Positions 54,901 through 61,946 of a DNA stretch of 64,000 bases are shown here, piece by piece; the first letter of the stretch is position 1; every line of letters starts with the position of its first letter. Source of the DNA: Monarcha castaneiventris obscurior (taxonomy: Eukaryota; Chordata; Aves; Passeriformes; Monarchidae); the NCBI GenBank assembly GCA_026261815.1, contig JAMPIT010000712.1, positions 186,001 through 250,000 of the forward strand. Reading direction: 5' to 3'. The notes under the pieces were generated by a model. That model was not told where the DNA came from. It saw only the letters and a program-made list of their open reading frames with translations, and ran no database searches. Position numbers and translations under genes: made by a program.

Positions 54901-57900
54901 AAATATTTATCTTGCTTACAACTCATTCTCTTTAAGAGGCAGTTTTTATTTTCTCCAAGGAGCCAATATTGTGGCTTCTTTTGCCACTTCCATGTGGAAA
55001 GATGAAAAAATTTCCATGGGATTATATTTGGGCTTCTTTACTTCTTTTTAATAATGCAAAGGCCGTTCTCTCCAAAGCTTTTTTAAATCACAGAGAGGCA
55101 GCAGAATGTTTAATATCTGTGATTATTGAGGGAAATAATTGAAGGAAAACTCTGTTTAAGGTGAAGATCACGCCAGAACTACCCTGTTTCACTGAGCTGT
55201 GGAACAGGGCAGGTACAAATCTGTACCTTAGCTCCAACAGGGGCAGTTTTTCCCAAAATCCCGAATTTCTCTGGTCACAGTGAGTGACACAGCTTTTCTC
55301 CAACGTGCTAAACCAACCCTTTTCCCCTTTTGCAGACCTATATGTGGGGTGGCTGGAATTCAATCCTCCCAGAACCACGTGCAGCACTCTGCTGCTGCTC
55401 CTGTGGCTCTGCCCCACTGCTCCCACTCCGGAGGCGCCGGCTCCTCGCTGGGCTATCGCTCCCAGATGGACTCCTCCTCTCCATCCATGCTGATGTCTTC
55501 CAGCCCTCAGACCCCTCAGACACAGGAGCAAAACGGGATCCTGGACTGGCTCAGGAAGCTGCGTTTGCACAAGTATTACCCAGTCTTCAAACAGCTCACC
55601 ATGGAGAAGGTAGGGCAGGAAATGGGGGGGAAACAGGCAGCTTTAAAATGATCCCCGTGTTCTCCACGCTGGGAACATCTGCACTGAGGATCCCACAAGT
55701 TTCTGGCATTTGCTGGGGAGGTTTTCACTTTCTCAGAGCAATAATAAGTTGATGAAAACCTTCTTGATGTTTTCACTCTGTCTTGTGTCCAGGGCTGTCC
55801 AACAGCTGCTGTCTCTCCTAGGTTTCCTCATGGAATGCTTGGAGATCCAGCTTGGATGCTGCCTTAGGAGCTCTGCTTGGCTCCCTGGACATCCCTTTGT
55901 GTGCAGTAGATACCTAAATATGTTGATTTCTCTTTATTTCTGCTTCTTGGTTGATTTGTCTCCCCAAATATTTGCTTCTCCTTGTTTTAAAAAATAGATT
56001 TTCGGAGATTCGTGGCATGAATGTGAACATGAGTGAGTGAGCTTTGTTTCCTGCGGAAATTCCTGGGGAAAAATCATCTCTTTGCATTGTCAGAGTCCCA
56101 AATAACACCTGTGTGTGCTGGATTTTATCTGAACAACGTTTTAGAGCATTTTCCCAGCTCCATTGGGGAATTCCTTGTCCTCTGTCTTTTGGCCTGGAAC
56201 GCCCTCCAGTGGAGGGAGGGCTTGGGCTGAGCTTTGTGCTGGTTATGGAATATTTTATGGCTTTAATTTTAATCTCTTATCAGAGTCTTCTGATTTATTT
56301 TTTTTCATTATATGGAGGGAAATATACTGGGTTTTTGTTTTTTTTTTTCTTTAATAAAGTAGTAAAACTCTATATTCCAGTTTATTTTTAAAAAGCAATT
56401 ATTATTATGCATACTTCACTGGCTTTCATTTTAATTACATTTTAATATAAATGTATGTATCTGTCTCTATATTTTATTATTACATTTACTATTGGTGTAT
56501 ATTTTCCACTGCACTTCTGTGGTAAATGACACACTGGGAAAACTGGAGTGGTTTTCTAAGATCCTTAAATTCACTGATAGCACCAAGTTCTATTTTAATT
56601 TAATTCTATTTTAATATGTTCACAAGTTATTTCATCCTTTTTGTGACTGGTTAATATAAGCACACTCCTAATTAAATTAAATCTACAGGTCTTCTTTCTT
56701 TCATGCCAATCCCCCACATTTTCCTTTTACACTGATTCTATAATTGAAAACTGGAGTAGAGGGTTTGTTTGAATTTAAAAATGGTTTTAAAGTTGCCTTT
56801 TGGAATTGCTCTTCACTGAAAATGGGAATAAGAATATTCCAGGTTATAAAACCAAGCACATGTTTTTGCTTTCCAAGTTTCTGAGTCTTACTGAGGAAGA
56901 TCTGAATAAGTTTGAGTCCCTCACCATGGGAGCAAAGAAGAAGCTCAAGACCCAACTAGAGCTGGAGAAGTAAGTGAGGGCTGGGGAAACTTCCTTTAAG
57001 GACAAAAAAATGCAAGTTTTACAGTGGTTTTTGCTTCCCAGACCACAAACCCACCAGGATTCCCACCTGGAGATATGGATGATGCTTATCTCCCTTACTA
57101 AACAACATTGAGTATTTCTGGTTTACTGCTGCCTGTTGAGGGTTGTGATAAGGACACCAAATTTTTAAATAATCTACAAAATACTATGTTTGGGTTCTTT
57201 AAATTTATGTCACGGTTATTGCAAAGATTTTGAGCTTCCCACCCACCCATCATTGATGGGAGCTGTAAGATTTGCAAGCCCAGGGGATGCACACCCAAAG
57301 TCAGGCTGTCCAGCAGGACTTGTTTTCCCTAGGAAGTGACAATTTTTTGGCTCCAGTCCATGTGGATGAAGCACAGCTACTTTGGGAGCTGCCTCAGTGT
57401 CCCACAGTGACCCCAGGCAGCTGTGACAGCCCTTTGGGGACACTGATGCAACAGATTGTCCTGGTTTGTGCATCTCCACTTCCAGGGAAGTGTTTATTCT
57501 GCAGCTACTGCTGTTCCTTAAAAAGCAATTAGAAATCCAAATCGGTGCCCGTTTATCAGAGCTCCTTTGGCAGCATTTTTCAGCAGTCTTAGTTTTTCCA
57601 GAGTGTGTTTGGAAAAGGAAAACTTGGAACTGGGTTTGTTTTCTTTTTGGGTTTGGTGTGCAGGGCTGGGTTTGGGATGTGCTGACATAATATGGGATAG
57701 AATTTTAGAGTTTAGTCAAGGTTTGGTGATGTTTTACCCTGGACAAATAAGAGCATTAGTGTTGTAGTCAGATGGCAAACAGTCCAACCCTAACTGCTGG
57801 CAGTTATGGTCAGCACTGCTGTGATTTCCAAGTGTTTCCATTTGAAATGAGCACAGCATCAGTGGATTGTTAATGGGTTTTGTCTCCTTCAGTTTCATTC

Positions 57901-59972
57901 AGAAATTGATTTATTTGTGGTTGTGTTGTAGCCAGTTTCTGTCTCTTCATACTCCTCTCCATCACCCCATAGGGAGAAATCAGAGAAACGGTGCCTAAAC
58001 CCCTCCACAGCTTCCTCAGTGAGCAGCAGTGGGGTGGCCAGGGTTCCCCCCACTTCCCACGTGGGGCCAATCCAGAGCATCCGGGGCAACCACGCCGCAG
58101 GTAAGGGGGAGCAGGGACACAGCTGAGCTCAGCTCTGCTTGCACGAGGGTCAGCTCATTCCTGTGCTACTTCTTCCCCAAGCTTTATCTTCCAAAAGCCA
58201 CTGGCTTAACAGGGAGCAAGCAAGAAGTCTGATTTCAGTGATTTTTGGGGGCAGTAAAAAGTAGTTTCTTCCGCATGGCTCTGGTGGGAACGGGCAGCTT
58301 CTGTGGTCGGATTGTTCCACCTCTGATGTGTCCCTGTAATGATGCCTTCTCCAGCCACCTAGAAACAGAGACTAGATAAGAGTAAGGGAATAAAGATAGG
58401 TGTTTATTTGAAGGCCTTCAAGGTGCACCCTGGGGAGCCAGAGGCTGCTTCCAAAAATGGACCCCAAGATGGACCCCAGGTCACGAGTTCTTCACACCTT
58501 TATAGGTTTGGTTTCATTTGGATACCACGGTTAATTCTCCAATTAAAGCCCCAGTTTAATGATGTAGTTCCCCTCAGCTTGCTCTCCCCTTAGAGGCTTT
58601 GGGTTACACATTTTGGGCCTAGAAGAGCCTGGCTGTCCTTGAAGGCAAAGCCTGGAGAGGCTTTGTTGTGTCTGCCCAGCACGAGAGAGCAGAAATTCCA
58701 GGCTACAAGGAACTTCAGAGTTACACTCTAAGCAGTACAGAATTTGAAAAATAGAAAAGTTAAAACCTAAGGCATCAGTAAATCCTGAGCATGACTGTGG
58801 TGGTGTCCTGAGGTGCTGTCAGTGTCACCCCCGTGTTCCTGCCACCCCTGTCCCCGCAGAGCTGCGAGTGGACGTGGATCAGCCAGCCCACCCCCTGCCC
58901 CGCGAGGGCAGCTCCTCCGAGTACTCCAGCTCCAGCTCCAGCCCCATGGGGATCCAGACGCGGGAGGAGAGCTCGGACAGCGCCGAGGAGAACGAGAGAC
59001 GTAAGCAGAGCCCCCCGGCCGTGCCCCCTGCCATGCCCAGGGCTGTCCTCACAGCTCCTCTCTCCCCAGGCCTGGAGCTGCACCTGGACGCCTCGGACAA
59101 GGAGAAGCCGGTGATGCTGCTGAACCATTTCCCCTCGAGCTCTGCCAGGCCCACGGCCCAGGTGCTGCCCGTGCAGAACGATGCTGGCTCGGGCCCGGGC
59201 GGCCACCACACGCTGCCCATGCAGATGCTGTCCCCCAGCCCCTCTCACATCGCCCCCATCCGCATGCTCAGCTCCGTGCACAAAGCGGAGCGCGGCTCTG
59301 CAGACATGAAGCTGCTCTCGTCCTCTGTGCACTCCCTCTTGTCTTTGGAAGAAAGGAATAAAGTGTCTCCCGGCTCCAGGGGCAGCATAAAGATGGAAAA
59401 GGGCTTTGGGAACGCCGTGGTGGATGTCATGTCCCAGTCCTCTCCGCACCAGCCCTTGCAGGTGCTGTCGGGGGGTGCCGAGAGCAGCTCCCCCACCTCC
59501 ACCATGAACTTTGGGCCTCGGACCAAAGTCGTCCACGCTTCCACTCTGGACAGAGTGATCAAACCAGCCCAGCAGCCAGGACTCATAGTGGAGACGAGCA
59601 CTGCTGCCACGGTGACGTCCAGCACAGTCTTCCACGTGGCTCGTCCGCCCATCAAACTGCTGGTGTCGTCGTCTCTTCCCACCGACTCCGCCATGGCCGG
59701 ACAGACTTCCTGCTCCAGTAATATGCAAATAACGGTGTCCCCCGCAATAATCAACCCCCGGACTGCTCTGTACACAGCCAACACCAAAGTTGCCTTTTCT
59801 GCCATGAGCAGCGTGCCCGTGGCGCCCATGCAGGGCAGCTTCTGCGCCAACAGCAACGCGGCCTCCTCCAGCAGCCACCCGTCGCCGTCCTTCACCACCA
59901 TGGCCAACCTGCCCAGCTGCCCCGCGCCCAGCTCCAGCCCCACGCTCTCCTCCGGCGCCGACAACAACTTCT

Positions 59973-60005
<33 letters not shown>

Positions 60006-61946
60006 GCGGCGGCGGTGGCTCGGCCGGCAGCGTCCCCGTCCCCAACCAGAACCACCACCACCACCACCACCAGCAGCAGGCGCCGCCGCAGCCGCCCGGC
60101 TGCATGGTGTGCAGCTCCTGCGGCTGCAGCGGCAACTGCGGCTCCAGCGGCATGACCGTCAGCTACGCCAACTATTTCCAGCACCCCTTTTCAGGACCTT
60201 CCATGTTTACTTTCCCTTTCCTGCCCTTCAACCCCCTGTGTAGCAACGGCTACATCAACACGCAGCAGTACAACAGCAGCACCACGTTCCCCGTGGTGCA
60301 CACGGCCTACAACAGCGGCCTGGCCCCCGACTCGGTCATGGCAGGACAGTCCACCTTCGCCGTGCCCCCCATGCAGAACTTTATGGCTGGCACGGCCGGG
60401 GTGTACCAGGCACAGGGAATGATGGGCAACGGCAACGGGTCGAGTCACAAAAAAAACGGGAACCTCTCCTGTTACAACTGCGGGGCCAGCGGGCACAGAG
60501 CTCAGGACTGCAAACAGCCACCCATGGATTTCAATCGGCAAGGTAAAGGTGGGGGGGGGGACAGAGGGTGGCCTTGAGCCCTGCCCCAGGACAGGATAGG
60601 GTCTGAGGGCGTCTTGGAATCTCTGATGTGTAAAAGTATTTTGTTATTAACAGTTGATGGTCTGAGCTATTGGCAGGTTGTAGGCAGCCCCATCAGGAGG
60701 ATGCAGGCAAGGCCTCGGGTGTGCTCTGTGGGGTTGGCACTGGTTTTTGGGGAGGGATGAAACATCAAGGAAGGGAGGGAGCTGCTGTGGACAGGTTGCA
60801 GCAGAATTGCTGTTGCTGCTTCTGCCCTGTCAGCCAGGTCAGCTTCAGTCATTATTGCAAATTCCCCCAGAATTTTAGAAACGGAAATCTCTGTTCCTCT
60901 TCCCTTCCTGCCCAAAACAATAAATGAAGAATTGCTGTTCAGACACTCCTGAAGGTCCTGTTTGCAGCTGTAATTATTTTATAGGACGTGTTGCTTACAC
61001 AGAGCACAGGCTTATCCAGGAGAGAGCTGAATCCTTTATTCTAGGCAGGAAACAGCTAAAAGAAAAATGCTACTTTACCAAGAGCACTTTTTAGTCCCAT
61101 TTTTCTTTTTTGTTTCTATTGTCTTATGTTGAGATAATCTGAGAGTGGTGTGGGCTAAAGAATGAAATCCAAACTGAGTGAACAGCACTGAGGTTCCATT
61201 TGACATCATGCCTTGTCTGTAGGCTTTACCTGGATTCATTTTTATGTGGTCTCAACAGTTTGAACACCATAAATTAACAAGTGTCAGGTGTTGGGTGGCA
61301 ATTTACAGCAGGAGAAAGGTAAATACTGAGTGAATTCCTGTGGCAAATGTTTTGGTATTGGCCAGGGGGAAGCAGAGCTGCTGCCCTGTCAGTCCTGAGT
61401 GGGAGAACTTCAGAAATGCAGCAGACTCTGATGTCTTTTTATGTTGCAATTAATTTCATCAATTCAATTCCTGTTTAGTCTCCCAAACCTTTCCCAAGGG
61501 CATGGACTGACAGGACAAGAGGCAATGGCCTTAAGCTGAAGGTGGGCAGGGTTAGATGGGATATTGGGAGGAAATTCTTCCCTGTGAGAGTGGAGAGGAT
61601 CTGGCACAGGGTGCCCAGAGAAGCTGTGGCTGCCCCTGGATCCCTGGAAGTGTCCAAGGGCTTGGAGCAACCTGGGATAGTGGAGGGTGTTGGAGTTGGA
61701 ACTGGATGATCTTTAAGATCCCTTCCCACCCAAACCATTGTGGGATTCTGTGACTCTGTTGAACAAACTGGTGCCAGCCCTGAACGTGCACCCAAGCTCG
61801 GTGCATTCCACGTGTAAGAAGCTGCAGGTTGGTTTGGGAAGCTCTGGGAGGTGACTGAGGTGTAACCCCTGTGTCCCTGTCCTGCCCCAGGTACGTTCAG
61901 GCTGAAGTACGCCCCTCCCTCCGAAAGTCTGGACTCCACAGACTGA
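15873..61946 (+). CDS. ZCCHC14: ZCCHC14, zinc finger CCHC-type containing 14 (13 coding exons)
   Basis: The exons are 15873-16436, 29533-29656, 49544-49617, 52192-52263, 52470-52579, 54652-54746, 54843-54897, 55336-55609, 56878-56969, 57973-58100, 58860-59000, 59070-60542 and 61891-61946. They sum to 3258 bases: 1085 residues plus TGA. Every junction is GT..AG and keeps frame. Domains are an N-terminal helical region (1-188), PX (about 230-340), SAM (about 431-487), a Ser/Pro-rich low-complexity region (about 490-1035), and a CX2CX4HX4C knuckle (C1044, C1047, H1052, C1057). The protein matches vertebrate ZCCHC14 along its whole length, from memory. In mammals it is an RNA-binding adaptor: its SAM domain reads CNGGN-type pentaloops and it recruits TENT4A/B for mixed tailing. 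The start has a near-ideal context (ACCATGG) and is the first in-frame ATG. No frameshift or premature stop is visible. Confidence 0.96.
16586..16609. repeat. Short GGAT microsatellite in intron 1
   Basis: About six tandem GGAT units lie 150 bases into intron 1. The motif is the same as the arrays at the window start and in the 3' UTR. Confidence 0.95.
19338..19431 (-). mobile_element. CR1 LINE 3' tail, reverse orientation
   Basis: ATCATGGAATATCCTGAATT followed by GGAAGGGACCCACAAAGATC is the reverse complement of a CR1 3' terminus. It runs into ACATCCCAGCAAACCCCCCC before meeting a forward CR1 at about 19432. The two fragments abut with their 5'-truncated ends facing each other. Confidence 0.8.
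19432..19765 (+). mobile_element. CR1 LINE 3' tail, second subfamily
   Basis: The segment contains CTCTGCACAAGTCCCTGACA, GGGAACAGGGACAGGAGGAG, CCATCCCTGGAGGTGTCCCA and GACCTTGGAGCTCTTTTCCA, ending at GTGATGCTGTGATTCTCTG. This is a CR1 subfamily distinct from the one marked by GGGATATTGGGAAG. It closely resembles the copy at 22604-23205. Confidence 0.88.
20080..20290 (+). mobile_element. CR1 LINE 3' tail fragment
   Basis: The fragment starts near TAGATCACATACTAGGAAGG, passes through CCCAGAGAAGCTGTGGCTGC and CCTTCCAACCCAAACCATTC, and ends at CGTGATTGTGTGATGATGAT. It is 5'-truncated, in + orientation, and lies about 300 bases beyond the previous CR1. Confidence 0.92.
22604..23205 (+). mobile_element. 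CR1 LINE 3' tail carrying an internal minisatellite
   Basis: The element begins near GAGAGGTTGGAGCGTGTCCA, includes GAGAAAAGGAGGCTCAGGGG, GGACATGAGGAAATATTTCT and CATGGAAAGGGTGGTCAAGC, and ends at GACTCTGTGCTTCCATGATT. It belongs to the same subfamily as 19432-19765. Its 5' part has been expanded into a 39-base tandem repeat, so it is longer than the equivalent segment of a normal copy. Confidence 0.9.
22651..22845 (+). repeat. 39-bp minisatellite, five units, inside a CR1
   Basis: Units begin with TCTGGAG at exactly 22651, 22690, 22729, 22768 and 22807, a fixed 39-base period. Units differ at a few sites (GAGCTCC versus GAGCCCC; GAGAT versus GAGCT). The unit resembles the CR1 internal segment that ends GAGGCTGAGGGAGCTGGG, so the array arose by tandem duplication within the element. 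Because 39 is a multiple of three it keeps a frame open and produces a spurious 13-residue peptide repeat. Confidence 0.95.
24912..24936. repeat. Poly(T) run in intron 1
   Basis: About 25 consecutive T bases are followed by AATATATTTTT. It could be the reverse of a poly(A) tail of an insertion, but no gene-like sequence flanks it. Confidence 0.9.
25805..25905 (-). mobile_element. CR1 LINE 3' tail, reverse orientation
   Basis: GGATCACAGGATCATCAAGG, then GAAACCTTAAAGCTCATCTC and ATTCCAAACCCCAACACCTT, is the reverse complement of a CR1 3' end. It is short and 5'-truncated. Confidence 0.85.
26788..26820. repeat. A-rich homopolymer run
   Basis: An almost pure A run interrupted once by C is followed by GGAAAGAAAGAAGG. 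The sequence before it does not translate into a recognisable protein on either strand, so there is no support for a processed pseudogene. Confidence 0.9.
27050..27310. promoter_or_regulatory. Candidate conserved intronic enhancer
   Basis: This stretch keeps several CpGs (GTGCGACGGG, GCACGCGATGCTCG) in an otherwise CpG-poor intron. It also carries an octamer (ATGCAAAT at about 27222), CTAAATTAATCC, ATAAACAAA and other compact transcription-factor-like motifs with no transposon signature. This is composition-based inference only; conservation cannot be tested here. Confidence 0.3.
28586..28626. repeat. Short tandem duplication of CCTGGAGAGGTAAT
   Basis: CCTGGAGAGGTAATTGAGCC is followed at once by CCTGGAGAGGTAATGGAGCA, two imperfect units of about 21 bases within intron 1. 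Confidence 0.75.
29533..29656 (+). CDS. ZCCHC14: ZCCHC14 coding exon 2
   Basis: The acceptor is TTTCTTTCCAG|GTC and the donor is AAAG|GTGTGT. The exon encodes a Ser/Thr-rich linker beginning [15 protein letters not shown] and ending in GKHSK plus one base of the next codon. The length of 124 bases is 41 codons plus one, which exon 3 completes to Val. Confidence 0.93.
31910..31990 (-). mobile_element. CR1 LINE 3' tail, reverse orientation
   Basis: TATGGAATGATTTAGATTGG followed by AAAGGACCTTAAAGATTGTC is the reversed CR1 terminus. It is short and diverged. Confidence 0.82.
35876..35975 (-). mobile_element. CR1 LINE 3' tail, reverse orientation
   Basis: CCATAGAATCCCAGAATTTG, then GAGACCCTAAAGCTCATCTC and ATTCTACCCCTGCCCCCTTC, matches the reverse complement of a CR1 3' end. 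Confidence 0.85.
37731..38015 (+). mobile_element. CR1 LINE 3' tail fragment
   Basis: About 285 bases run from TTGGGGCTGTTCAGGCTGCA through GGTGCCCAGAGGAGCTGTGG to CCCACCCAAACCATTCCATA. The element is in + orientation and moderately diverged, with a deletion in the region before the terminal block. Confidence 0.93.
43905..44052 (+). mobile_element. CR1 LINE 3' tail, second subfamily
   Basis: CCATCCCTGGAGGTGTCCAG, GACTGGATGTGGCACTGGGT and GACCTTGGAGCTCTTTTCCA identify the same CR1 subfamily as the copy at 19432-19765, here truncated to about 150 bases. Confidence 0.87.
45868..45966. repeat. ATT trinucleotide microsatellite (imperfect)
   Basis: About 100 bases of TTA/ATT units are interrupted regularly by TTG, then become pure over the last 33 bases or so. 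Read in reverse it gives runs of Asn or Ile, which are spurious. Confidence 0.96.
47820..48340 (+). mobile_element. CR1 LINE 3' tail, longest ordinary copy
   Basis: About 520 bases run from ACAGGACCTGCTGTGCTCCC through CTGCAGAGCTGCATCCAGCT, CCAGGGAGAGCTCAGAGCCC and CCCAGAGAAGCTGTGGCTGC to GGGATTCTGTGATTCTCTGA. The element is in + orientation. It reaches the end of the CR1 second ORF region but carries no intact reading frame. Confidence 0.94.
49544..49617 (+). CDS. ZCCHC14: ZCCHC14 coding exon 3 (PX start)
   Basis: The acceptor is TTTTTCCCTAG and the donor is GAG|GTAAGT. The exon starts the PX domain: [19 protein letters not shown] then VEYSFE. Its 74 bases plus the single base from exon 2 make 25 codons. 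Confidence 0.93.
49618..52191 (+). other. ZCCHC14: ZCCHC14 intron 3 (2.6 kb)
   Basis: No exon or clear transposon is recognised. It holds A-runs (49806 and 50078 regions) and a pyrimidine-rich stretch near 51260-51300. Confidence 0.8.
52192..52263 (+). CDS. ZCCHC14: ZCCHC14 coding exon 4 (PX)
   Basis: A 72-base exon of 24 codons, phase 0 at both ends, encodes [20 protein letters not shown] then FISK. The acceptor is CCCCAAG and the donor is AAG|GTAAAG. Skipping it would keep frame but would remove a PX core strand. Confidence 0.93.
52470..52579 (+). CDS. ZCCHC14: ZCCHC14 coding exon 5 (PX)
   Basis: The exon encodes [20 protein letters not shown] and then [17 protein letters not shown], with the Arg codon split across the junction (AG|G). 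The acceptor is CCTTTAG. The intron before it is only 206 bases. Confidence 0.93.
53161..53310. repeat. AT-rich imperfect repeat tract
   Basis: A perfect 19-base word, GATTATTTAATATAAACCA, occurs at 53191-53209 and again at 53240-53258, 49 bases apart. It is surrounded by ATCATGAT/ATATCATAA-type palindromic sequence. Confidence 0.8.
53884..54215 (-). mobile_element. CR1 LINE 3' tail, reverse orientation
   Basis: The segment from TTCATGGAATCCCTGAGTGG through GGCAGCCACAGCTTCTCTGG and GGGAACAATTCCTTCCCAAT to CCCTTGTCCCCAGTCCCTCT is the reverse complement of the common CR1 3' end. It is the longest reverse-oriented copy in the window. Confidence 0.93.
54652..54746 (+). CDS. ZCCHC14: ZCCHC14 coding exon 6 (PX end)
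   Basis: The acceptor is TTTGCTGCAG and the donor is TCAA|GTGAGT. The exon encodes [19 protein letters not shown] then [12 protein letters not shown], the C-terminal end of the PX domain and a Ser-rich linker. Confidence 0.92.
54843..54897 (+). CDS. ZCCHC14: ZCCHC14 coding exon 7
   Basis: A 55-base exon after a 96-base intron encodes [18 protein letters not shown], with a split Arg codon (AG|A). The donor is AAG|GTGAAA. Homology to the equivalent vertebrate linker (PGNPSL-KVGT) supports it. Confidence 0.9.
55336..55609 (+). CDS. ZCCHC14: ZCCHC14 coding exon 8 (SAM first half)
   Basis: The acceptor is CCCCTTTTGCAG and the donor is AAG|GTAGGG. The exon encodes a linker rich in Ser, Gln and His, then QTPQTQEQ and the first SAM helices [19 protein letters not shown] (from 55532). 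It ends at KQLTMEK in phase 0. Confidence 0.94.
55610..56877 (+). other. ZCCHC14: ZCCHC14 intron 8 (1.3 kb)
   Basis: AT-rich single-copy-looking intron with T-runs near 56330-56352. No exon or recognisable transposon is seen. Confidence 0.8.
56878..56969 (+). CDS. ZCCHC14: ZCCHC14 coding exon 9 (SAM second half)
   Basis: The exon encodes [18 protein letters not shown] then [12 protein letters not shown] and two bases of a Lys codon. The LTMGAKKKL segment is the SAM helix-5 start that in Smaug/Vts1-type SAM domains contacts the RNA hairpin; the Lys cluster is kept. The acceptor is TTTCCAAG and the donor is GTAAGT. Confidence 0.94.
56970..57972 (+). other. ZCCHC14: ZCCHC14 intron 9 (1.0 kb)
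   Basis: No exon, transposon or repeat is recognised in this intron. It runs from GTAAGT to CACCCCATAG. Confidence 0.8.
57973..58100 (+). CDS. ZCCHC14: ZCCHC14 coding exon 10
   Basis: The acceptor is ATCACCCCATAG and the donor is GCAG|GTAAGG. The exon encodes [20 protein letters not shown] then [20 protein letters not shown], a basic and Ser-rich linker just after the SAM domain. Confidence 0.93.
58340..58777 (-). mobile_element. Solo LTR of an endogenous retrovirus, antisense in intron 10
   Basis: The 438-base element has perfect 9-base inverted ends (TGATGCCTT and AAGGCATCA), beginning TG and ending CA as LTRs do. It is flanked by the direct repeat GTAA (58336-58339 and 58778-58781), a 4-base target duplication that fits gammaretrovirus-like (ERV1-type) integration. 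On the minus strand it carries TATAAA (58504 down to 58499) and, about 95 bases further on, AATAAA (58408 down to 58403), the expected U3 and R order. No internal gag, pol or env sequence is present, so this is a recombined solo LTR. Confidence 0.92.
58860..59000 (+). CDS. ZCCHC14: ZCCHC14 coding exon 11
   Basis: The acceptor is CCCTGTCCCCGCAG and the donor is GAC|GTAAGC. The exon encodes [20 protein letters not shown] then [20 protein letters not shown] and SAEENER, an acidic and Ser-rich segment strongly conserved in vertebrate ZCCHC14. Confidence 0.94.
59001..59069 (+). other. ZCCHC14: ZCCHC14 intron 11, 69 bases, in frame and stop-free
   Basis: The interval starts GTAAGC and ends CTCTCCCCAG, with the flanking exons joining to give [16 protein letters not shown] as in other vertebrate ZCCHC14 proteins. 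Its length is a multiple of three and contains no stop, so retention would add 23 residues rich in Pro and Ala without breaking the frame. Confidence 0.9.
59070..60542 (+). CDS. ZCCHC14: ZCCHC14 coding exon 12 (low-complexity region and CCHC knuckle)
   Basis: This 1473-base exon encodes nearly half of the protein. In order it holds [20 protein letters not shown], a long Ser/Pro/Thr-rich disordered region with conserved islands ([18 protein letters not shown] and [20 protein letters not shown]), Ser10-Gly5, a His6-Gln3 tract, a cysteine cluster (C921 to C933), [20 protein letters not shown], and the zinc knuckle [14 protein letters not shown] at 60470-60511. It ends NRQ plus one base, with donor GTAAAG. 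Confidence 0.96.
59975..60079 (+). repeat. ZCCHC14: Coding Ser/Gly/His/Gln homopeptide tracts
   Basis: Ten AGC codons in a row (59975-60004, Ser 879-888) are followed by five Gly codons, a 33-base spacer, six CAC codons (60053-60070, His 905-910) and three CAG codons. The pure AGC array is a trinucleotide microsatellite within coding sequence and likely varies in length. Confidence 0.95.
60543..61890 (+). other. ZCCHC14: ZCCHC14 intron 12 (1.3 kb)
   Basis: The intron begins GTAAAG followed by a G-run and holds a + oriented CR1 tail (61495-61760). An AATAAA lies at 60919-60924. Reading through from exon 12 reaches a stop at about 60575-60577. Confidence 0.85.
61495..61760 (+). mobile_element. 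CR1 LINE 3' tail fragment
   Basis: The fragment runs from GGCATGGACTGACAGGACAA through GGGATATTGGGAGGAAATTC and CCCAGAGAAGCTGTGGCTGC to GTGGGATTCTGTGACTCTGT. It ends about 130 bases before the last exon. Confidence 0.93.
61891..61946 (+). CDS. ZCCHC14: ZCCHC14 coding exon 13 (C-terminus and stop)
   Basis: The acceptor is GTCCTGCCCCAG. The exon completes a Gly codon split with exon 12 and encodes [17 protein letters not shown] followed by TGA at 61944-61946. This tail is nearly identical to the mammalian C-terminus. Confidence 0.95.

Noticed and set aside
58775..60184. Long minus-strand open frame of 469 codons opposite exons 11-12
   Set aside because: It mirrors GC-rich ZCCHC14 coding sequence and crosses the intron and LTR edge. 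The composition (Ala/Gly/Arg/His runs) follows from the opposite strand's Ser/Pro codons. No homology is recognised.
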